Origin: Elymus sibiricus
Lineage: Eukaryota > Streptophyta > Magnoliopsida > Poales > Poaceae
Direction: 5' to 3'
Length of the DNA: 64,000 bases
Assembly (NCBI GenBank): GCA_039707655.1
Contig: CM077676.1
Coordinates: 429,079,379 to 429,143,378, forward strand
Part shown: positions 56,718-64,000 of the stretch, one piece after another
Layout of the letters: every line of letters begins with the position of its first letter
How positions within the stretch are numbered: position 1 is the stretch's first letter
Notes under the pieces: model-generated
What the model was told of the DNA's origin: nothing
Seen by the model: the letters and a program-made list of their open reading frames with translations, nothing else
Databases searched by the model: none
Translations under genes and position numbers: made by a program

Positions 56718-59700
56718 TTTTTTTTTCAAAAAGGAGGATTTCCCTCGGTCTCTGCATCAAAATGATGCATGCAGCCATTTTATTGATCTGATGTTCCATA
56801 ACAAAGTCTCAAGTTCAAAAAAGTTCACAGAAGGAGCATGAAACAAATCAGAATAAAGAGAACTGCCACAACCGGCAAAAAATAGTCCAAGATGACTAAA
56901 CACCTATCGTATTATTGGATCGCCATCCAAATCGGTTGTAGATAACCCGTGCTACCGTCTCTCACCGGTTGCACCCAATATCAAAAAGCTCCCTGGAGTC
57001 CGCATGCGTGAGTAACGACCACGTACGGATCCAAACAGTGGCTCTGTGTATAACCTGCAAAAAATTGATAAATTTTTTCCTGTTAAAGATAATATCATTT
57101 CTGCAGTTCCATATAGCCCAAACTAATGCGCATATCCCTATCCGAATATGTCCCGCAATATGTGATTCCACTCCGGTTAGCCACGTCCCAAATAACATGT
57201 CTATACTAATCGGAGGACTAACGTTAAAGGCTATATGTATCGTGCGCCAGAGTAGTTTGGCGAGAGGACAATCGAGAAAGAGGTGTTTTATTGTCTCATT
57301 CTGGTCACAAAAACAACATCGTGAACTACCCACCCATCTTCTTTTTACCAAGTTATCCTTGGTTAGAATCACTTCCTTGTGGACAAACCACATGAAGATT
57401 TTGATTCTTAGCAGAACTCTCACCTTCCAAATGTGAAGGGATCTCGTTATTGGCCCAGAGTTAATTAAGTCCAAGTACATAGATTTCATCGTGAAACTAC
57501 CATTCCTAGATAATTTCCAGTGGATGGCATCTGGCTTGTCCGAGAGTTGAACATCCATCAACCTACGCACCAGATGTAACCAAGAGTGCCAATGTTCTCC
57601 CACTAAAGTCCTCCTGAACTGAATGTTTAGTGGAACCGACTGTAATACTGTAGCGACATAAGCCTCCTTACGTTGTACAATATTATAGAGCGTGGGATAT
57701 TGTAAGGCTAAAGACGTCTCCCCTAGCCATGTATCTTCCCAGAATCTAGTACCGATGCCATTCCCAATGTTAAACTTGACCCTCTGAAAAAAAGTTTATT
57801 TTGTCCTCATTAAACCCTTCCAGAAAGGCGAGTCATTAGGTCTTACAGTAACTTGGGCCAATGTCTTAGATCGTAGGTACTTATTACGCAAAATTTGTAC
57901 CCACGTACCCTCGGTCTCAACAGACAACCTAAATAGCCATTTGCTAAGTAGGCATCTATTTTTAACCTCTAAGTTATCAACCCCTAACCCACCTTGGTCC
58001 TTGGGTCTGCAGATTAGATCCCATCTGGTCAATCTGTATTTCGTTTTCACATCATCACTTTGCCAGAAAAAATGAGATCGATAGAAATCTAATCTTTTGC
58101 GTACCCCTACCGGTACTTCAAAAAAAGATAGTAGGAACATCGGCATACTAGTTAGAACCGAGTTTATCAGCACTAGCCGGCCCCCATATGACATAAGCTT
58201 GCCCTTCCAGCAGCTTAGTTTTTTCTTAAATCGATCTTCAAGGCATTTCTACTCCTTATTCGATAATTTCCGATGATGAATTGGTATCCCTAGGTACGAG
58301 AACGGTAAGGATCCCATTTCACATCCAAACAATTGTCTATACGCATCTTGTTCCTCTTTGGCCCTCCCAAAACAGAACAATTCACTTTTGTTAAAATTAA
58401 TTTTCAGTCCCGACAATTGTTCAAAAAAGACAAAGAACTAGCTTCATATTTCTAGCCTTTGCGAGATCATGTTCCATGAAGATAATGGTATCATCAACGT
58501 ATTGTAGTATGGATATTCCCCCATCCACAAGATGCAGAACTAGTCCTCCTATTTGGCCATTCTCCTTAGCCCGACCGATGAGAACCGCCAACATATCTGC
58601 TACTATGTTGAACAGAATAGGAGACATCGGGTCTCCCTGTCGTAAGCCCTTATGTGTCTGGAAATAATGACCTACGTCATCATTCACTTTGATTCCAACA
58701 CTACCTTTTTGAATAAAGGAGTCGACCTGTTCCCTCCAGGCGTCATCGAACCCCTTCATTCGCAAGGCCTGCTGTAAGAAGGGCCATTTGACCTTATTGT
58801 ATGCTTTCTCGAAATCCACTTTGAAGATAACCCCATCCAGTTTCTTTGAATGGATTTCGTGAAGAGTTTCGTGTAAGACAACCACCCCTTAGGATATGTC
58901 TCCACGGCATGAACGCAGATTGTGTTGGGTGCACCACCGAGTGTGCAATCTGCGTCAACCTATTCATGGCAACCTTAGTGAAGATTTTGAAACTCACATT
59001 GAGTAGACAAATCGGCCTGAACTGCTCAATGCGTACAACATCTTCCTTCTTTGGCAACAACGTTATTGTTCCAAAGTTCAGGTGGAAAAGCTGTAGGTTA
59101 CCGTTAAACAATTCATGGAACATGGGCATAAGGTCGTCCATAATGATATGCCAGCATCTCTTATAAAACTCTGCTGGAAAACCATCCGGACCAGGCGCCT
59201 TATTCTGTTTCATCTGTGTCACCGCCTCGAACACCTCTTTCTCAGTAAACGGAGCAGACAATATGTCATTCTCGTCTGTGCTAAGCTGGGGCACGTCCCC
59301 AACCGCGGACTCATCGAGCGACACATAACTCTCCTCGGGAGCCCCAAAAAGTTTTTTTATAATAATTCGAGATGTACAACTTTAGGTTCTCATGCCCAAC
59401 AATAGTACCCTCATCTTGTTCTAGCTGGATAATTTTCTTCTTCCTGTGTTTCCCATTTGCGATCATATGAAAGAACTTGGTGTTGTCATCACCTTGGATG
59501 ACCTTCCCCACCTTAGCTCTCAGAGCCCATTTTATCTCCTCTTCTCTAAGAAGAACACGTAACTTCTGCTCAGCCTCATTCTTGGCCGTGCGTTAAGTTA
59601 CATCAAGAAGAATAGACTCCGCCTTCAGGTCTAACGCATTTATGAGTTCTATAAGTCTCCCTTTTTCTACTTTATAAATTCCACTCTGATTTTTTGCCCA

Positions 59701-60340
59701 GCCCCTCAAGAACTGGCGCAAGTGTCGTATCTTATTTTGCCACCTATCGACATGAGAGTTTCCACTTGTCTCCTTGGCCCATTCACGAGCAATGAGCTCC
59801 ATAAAGCCCTCCCTCTCGAACCAGCCTAGTTCAAAAGAGAAGGTATTCTTGTTGCCCACATGGGTAGCTTCTCCAGAGTCGAGCAATAACGGTGTATGGT
59901 CAGAAATTGCCCTCTGCAACGCCTGAACTAACACCAAAGGGAACTTTTGTTCCCATTCAATGCTGGTAAGAACCCGGTCGAACTTCTCATAAGTTGGATC
60001 AGGTAGTGTGTTCGCCCACGTAAACTGTCTGCCAGTGAGGTCTATCTCCCTTAGATCAAGACTTTCAATAATCGTATTGAACATAAATGACCATCTTCCA
60101 TCAAAGTTTTCATTATTCTTCTCTACTCTTCTCCTAATTATGTTGAAATCTCCTCCTACTAGAATTGGTAACCTTTCGGCCCCGCAAATCCTCACAAGGT
60201 CAGCGAGGAAATCGGGTTTAAACTAAGGCTGAGCTGCTCCATACACAGCCACCAACGCCCATCTAAACCCATCAATTTTCGACTTCACTCGAAATTTGAC
60301 GGCAAAATCACCATGAACAACATTCATCACTTCTAGCGTT
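56718..60340 (-). mobile_element. LINE (L1-type), 5'-truncated, minus strand
   Basis: Poly-A end at 56718-56726 (T run on plus), 3' UTR with GATGCATGCAGCC, then reverse transcriptase and endonuclease regions up to 60340, where it is truncated inside the endonuclease. A 12-base TSD bounds it. It sits between the second DUF569 unit and the carbonic anhydrase pseudogene. Confidence 0.93.
56962..60340 (-). pseudogene. LINE ORF2 (endonuclease and reverse transcriptase), broken
   Basis: On the minus strand, in order: endonuclease end with WALVAVYGAAQP, LPILVGGDFNIIRR, DLREIDLTGRQFTWAN and SDHTPLL (60300-59800); a linker; reverse transcriptase with NKAPGPDGFPAEFYKRCW (near 59190), FRPICLLNVSFKIFTKV (near 59000), KGLRQGDPMSPILFN (near 58630) and QYVDD (near 58500); the GLGVDNLEVKNRCLLSKW block (57970); and a zinc-finger-like end with CCFCDQNETIKHLFLDCPLA (near 57300). 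Frameshifts and stops (for example TAG at 60225-60223) separate the blocks. Not functional. Confidence 0.92.
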
Positions 60341-60352
60341 TCGCACTTAGAT

Positions 60353-60595
60353 AAGTTATCGAGTACCCAATAATAATGGTATCGACGCTATCTATATCGC
60401 AACATCGATCAACGTATGCATGGAGCCATGGACACGAACTAGTGGTGCTCATTTATTCAGTAACATGGCATACATACAAGGCATCAAAATGGACGGAAAG
60501 AACTGCAAAAAATTGTGTACAATATGCAACCTCGTCTCTCAGGCTGCATGCTGAAGTACCACCAAACTAATTAAACAGAGAATTGACCCTAACAA
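60353..60595 (-). other. 3' flank of the carbonic anhydrase pseudogene
   Basis: Matches 62118-62465, the 3' flank of the carbonic anhydrase gene, and partly 51560-51655 in copy 1. No gene seen. Confidence 0.7.
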
Positions 60596-60682
60596 TCAAT
60601 GTCTGTTCTGCTGGATAGGCCGGAAGATGCTGATGTCTCTGCTGTTCACCTTCTGGCGCGGCCTCACGTTCTTCTCCATTTC

Positions 60683-61669
60683 CTTTTTTTTCCAGCCGGG
60701 CTCACACCACTTTCCATTAATTGATTAACGGAAATATTCATTACAAGTCTTTTTACTACTACTACTGACCAAACAAGCAAAAGGGGACAAGAAAGGGGAG
60801 GGCAAGTTGGAGCATTAACAGAAAATCCACTGTAAATACTCCAAAAACAGAGTATCTACTACGGGGTGAAAACCTACTAACACTAACAACAAGAGAGAAG
60901 TTCAACATATCCTAACAGAAACTGCGTGCACCAGCCAGGCCCGGTCCTGAGATTTTGGGGGCCCGGGGTGAAACTAGAATACGGGCCTTTTAATATCAAG
61001 ATAATCAATACTTCCTCCGTTCCTAAATATAAGTCTTTTTAGAGATTTCAATATGGACTACATCTTACCATATGATAGGCACACTTTTTCTTTCCTTTTC
61101 TCCAAAAGAAGAGTCTACGATGGGTGTTCATCTTCTCAATGAAGGTTTTATTAAGGAGAAACATAGACATAAAGTACGAAGGGATCCCATCCAAGCTTGA
61201 GTCAAGTAAGGTGACCCTAGCAACAGTTAAGGCTGCATAGCCAATCCAAGCATCAAGCCGTTTGATCAATTTAGCATCGAGGAAATCCCAATCGATAGTT
61301 TTCAACATAGCATATGTGACGGGAACTCCAAGATATTTCATAGGAAGAGTACCCACTTGGCAACCGAACATATCACCATAAAGCCTATCAATCTCATTAG
61401 CCCCACCAATAGTGAAAACCTCACTTTTAATAAAATTGATCTTTAAATCTGACATAAGCTCAAAAAGGTAAAGCAACAACTTGACATTAATTGCTTTTTC
61501 AACATCATGAGAGAAACATAATACTGTGTCATCCGCATATTGTAAAATGGCAACCCCCCATCAACAAGATCAAGAGGCAATCACCCGCAAAAAAAAAAAG
61601 AAAGATCAGGAGCCAAACCCTGAAACAGGTTATTTTTTTAGCAGCCAGTACCATTTTACTAGTAAGACA
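60683..61669 (-). mobile_element. LINE 2, strongly 5'-truncated, minus strand
   Basis: T run at its left end, TSD CTTCTCCATTTC at 60671-60682 and 61670-61681. The right part encodes reverse transcriptase scraps on minus: MVLAAKK near 61650, QYADDTV near 61530, LKINFIKSEVFTIGG and LPMKYLGVPVT near 61400-61320. A MITE-like fragment and unassigned sequence sit between 60930 and 61065. Confidence 0.85.
61009..61063 (+). mobile_element. Stowaway-type MITE fragment
   Basis: TACTTCCTCCGTTCCTAAAT, AAGTCTTTTTAGAGATTTCA and ATATGGACTACAT are the standard first half of a common Triticeae Stowaway MITE; the second half is missing. Confidence 0.7.
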
Positions 61670-62040
61670 CTTCTCCATTTCTTGAGTGCACGGTGAAAGA
61701 AAATTACTCAAGTTTTTCTTTCCTTTCTTTTTGCTTACTCAAATGCTAGTCCATGGTTGACATCAACCGATTCAAAGGCAGTTCTCATGTCTCTTTGGAA
61801 ATTTTAGCCATGTATTGGTCAACCCAGTTAAAGACACGGAGTTGAGTGCACCAGGAGAGAATGGTTCATGAAAAGGGTTTGAGAAACAAAAGAATGAAAC
61901 TGCAATGGGGCAAAAACAAATTCTTACGTCGTGGACGGCCTCCCGGAGAAGCTCCAGCTGGTGCCGTGACACGGTACGAACCTGCAAAATCAGTTCTCCA
62001 GATGGTGAAGCTCCAGGTGTTGCCATGTTGACTTTTGTTA

Positions 62041-62465
62041 AGCTTAATTAAGCCTGGTTGACCCCAGTTTCTGTTATTTTCATTTATTTGTTTTTATAAG
62101 TAGTGGCAGTTGGATGAGTTATCGAGCACCCAACAACAACCATCGCAACATCGATCAACATATGCATGGAGCCAAGATGGTGGCTTCAGACGTACTGATG
62201 TATTGCTTTGTAAAGTTTTGTGAATAATTAATAAAGTGGCTGCATCCATCGCCCAGATGCAGAGGCCGGGGGTCTTCCTTCTTTTCTAAAAAAAATGCAT
62301 GGACACGAACAAGTCGAGCTCATTTTATCCACTAACAGGGCATACACAACATCAAAATGGATGGAAAGAACTACAAAAAGTGGTAGTATACAATATGCAA
62401 CCTAATCTCTCAGGCTGCTGAAGTACCACCAAACTAATTAAGTAGAGATCGACCCTAATAATCAA
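62041..62465 (-). other. 3' flank of the alpha-carbonic anhydrase gene
   Basis: Non-coding; parallel to 60353-60595. Contains the LINE tail at 62171-62294. A polyadenylation site should lie here but none is clear. Confidence 0.6.
62171..62294 (+). mobile_element. Short LINE tail insertion, plus strand
   Basis: GTGGCTTCAGACGTACTGATG through CAGAGGCCGGGGGTC to a run of A, with TSD ATGCATGGA at 62162-62170 and 62295-62303. The parallel site at 60415-60435 lacks it. Confidence 0.88.
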
Positions 62466-64000
62466 TCAATGTCTGTTCTGCTGGATAGGTCGGAACATGC
62501 TGATGTCTCTGCTGTTCACCTCCTGACGGGGCCTCGCGTTCTTCTCCATGTCCTGCACGTACGGTGGAAGGAAATCAGTTCAAATTTCCCTTCCTTTCTT
62601 TTGGCTTACTCAAATGTTAATCCATGGTTGACATCAACCAAGTCAAAGGCAGTTCACATGTCTCTTTGGGAAATTTTGGCCATGTTTTGGTCAACCCAAT
62701 TAAAGACACGAGAGTTGAAGTGCACCAGGAGAGAATGGTTCATGAAAAGGATTCGAGAAACAGTAGAATGAAACTGCATTGGAGGAGAAACAAATTCTTA
62801 CGTCGTGGACGGCCTCCCGGAGAAGTTCCAGCTGGTGCCGCGACACGGTGCGAACCTGCAAAACCAGTGAGAAGTTTCAGAACACACCAAACATGTAATG
62901 TAACAGGACTTGTGCAAGCATCCAGCTCCCGTTACAGTGATGTAATCAAACTCTTATCGCCGAAAGTGAAGAAAAGAATTGTTGTTATTTCTGAATCAGA
63001 ATAATAACAGTATATATAATACTAATGTGCACGGAATGGAACTGGCAGCGCCCTTCCAACCGCCGAAGTTCCATACAAACGAATTGTTTTATTGGCAGTT
63101 GTTAGTTGTATGTGGTGCCAGGCGTGAGCTGAATGAAATTGAAACCTACGTACCCGCCTGACGATGGTCCAGATGACCCCTTGGGCGCATGGTGGGGTGG
63201 TGAGGGAGCCCATGTATCGGTAGTACACGCTGGCCCTGCCCCTGGCGCCCCTGGCGTCCACCACTCCCACCTTCTCCTCCCTCTCTCGCTGCTCCGCGAT
63301 CATCTTCAGGTAAGGCTCCAGCTGATCGATCCAGGAGGACAAGAGTTATATATATTGCATCACCTTGCAACTTTGTAACAAGAGGCTGAGGTGATCAAGA
63401 AATCACTCATGGCGGCAATGCATCCTCGTGCGTGCGCCCCATGTTGCCATGTTGGCTTTTGTTAAGCTTAATTAAGCCTGGTTGACTGCTTGGTTAAGAA
63501 AAGAAATAATCAAAGAGAGAAAGAAGCAAATTAGGGGTGTACCTTGTGCAGGAAGGGGTCGTGGGCGCCGATCTCGTAGAAGACGCCGATGACGGCGGCC
63601 TTTCCCTGGGAGCTCTGGTGCACCATGTGCAGCTCCATGTCGTACCGGCGGCCGTTGACGCTGTGCTCCGTGGGCGCGTGCCAGTGCAGCTGCCGGAGGT
63701 GGTACGCCGTGCCGTCGATGGACACGCTTCCGGCGTCGCCCTCGAACCGCACCTGCATATCCAAGCATTCACGGTTAATCAAGCAGGCCATTACTACTTG
63801 GAAACGGACGGGTAACGTTTGATACCATGATATCGTGGCCGCGGTTGACGATGGATGCGTTGGCGGCGGTGTAGGAGTGGTTGAGGTGGCCGAGGCGGCG
63901 CACCAGGGAGACGCGCGGGCTGGCGAGGTCGATGGGTGACTGCATCTCCCCCTTGCCGCATGCCGACCACTCCTCCTTGATGTCGCCCCAGTGCGCCGGC
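62466..64000 (-). CDS. Alpha-carbonic anhydrase, 5' end outside the window
   Basis: Five exons are in view on minus: 64000-63826 (partial), 63752-63543, 63321-63154, 62855-62802 and 62552-62466, all GT-AG and all phase 0, giving 230 residues. It starts in PAHWGDIKEEWSACGKGEMQ with SPIDLASPRVSL, then NRGHDIMVRFEGDAG. LRQLHWHAPTEH carries two zinc-binding His and ELHMVH the third; YYRYMGSLTTPPC has the catalytic-loop Thr. It ends IQQNRH. The family converts CO2 and water to bicarbonate and a proton; plant members carry an N-terminal signal peptide and are secretory or plastid-routed, but that exon is not in view. The frame is open and the zinc ligands are present, so the enzyme should be active. 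Confidence 0.94.

Larger units (their letters stand above)
60596..62050 (-). pseudogene. Partial alpha-carbonic anhydrase pseudogene (last two exons)
   Basis: The penultimate exon is intact at 61981-61928 (VRTVSRHQLELLREAVHD) with AG and GT sites. The last exon (MEKNVRPRQKVNSRDISIF, then to the stop at 60598-60596) is cut off from its intron by a LINE at 60683-61669 (TSD CTTCTCCATTTC). The intron matches that of the real gene (62553-62801). Upstream of the penultimate exon the sequence jumps to text like that at 63440-63485 in another intron, so earlier exons were lost by deletion or never copied. Confidence 0.9.

Noticed and set aside
56969..57436. 155-residue plus-strand frame
   Set aside because: It is the antisense shadow of the LINE reverse transcriptase end.
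1..64000. tRNA and rRNA genes
   Set aside because: None recognised; primer binding sites resemble tRNA complements but are short parts of retroelements.

Overview
The window is plant nuclear DNA, most likely from a Triticeae grass (wheat, Aegilops or a close relative). The evidence is a complete BARE/Angela-type Copia element, long Gypsy-type LTRs opening with TGATACGTCTCCAACGTATC, a CACTA transposon, L1-type LINEs, Stowaway MITEs, and GC-rich intron-containing genes typical of grasses. No prokaryotic, viral or organellar features were seen. About 46.5 kb is nested transposons; the last 17.5 kb is a small gene island.

Transposon block (1-46583). The order of insertion can be read from target site duplications (TSDs). 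The oldest layer, C, survives as 15001-15122 plus 45904-46583 and carries the end of a gag-like ORF. Gypsy-type element A (1-15000, 5' LTR cut by the window edge) lies against C and is itself split by a complete Angela/BARE Copia element (3533-12358, TSD TTTAT). Gypsy-type element B (15123-45898, TSD CGCAT) sits inside C. The 5' LTR of B is split by a compound Copia insertion (16330-39645, TSD ATTCT). That insertion is a minus-strand Copia element whose 5' LTR holds a second, plus-strand element of the same family, and whose internal part holds a complete CACTA transposon (22989-26755, TSD GCA). The CACTA element carries a complete four-exon gene for a 281-residue B3-like protein on the minus strand.

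Elements A and B have no recognisable gag-pol. Both carry the same uncharacterised acidic ORF, followed by a conserved hairpin, paired GGGGATGCC hairpins, and stem-loops presenting a common loop core, CTTCACTTATATC, on stems whose sequences differ but stay perfectly paired. Element B also has five exact copies of the 14-mer that forms its polypurine tract. Together these look like a structured, possibly cis-acting RNA architecture of non-autonomous elements, and are the most interesting signal in the window.

Gene island (46597-64000). Two tandem genes for DUF569 proteins (48229-49857 and 52792-55324, plus strand, three exons each, both open) lie in two copies of a segmental duplication. At the right edge is a minus-strand alpha-carbonic anhydrase gene (62466 to beyond 64000). 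Next to it is a partial pseudogene copy of its last two exons, split by a LINE. Further LINEs, LINE tails, Stowaway MITEs and a hAT-like element decorate the island. The DUF569 genes and the carbonic anhydrase gene share a tandem-duplication history but no obvious pathway.
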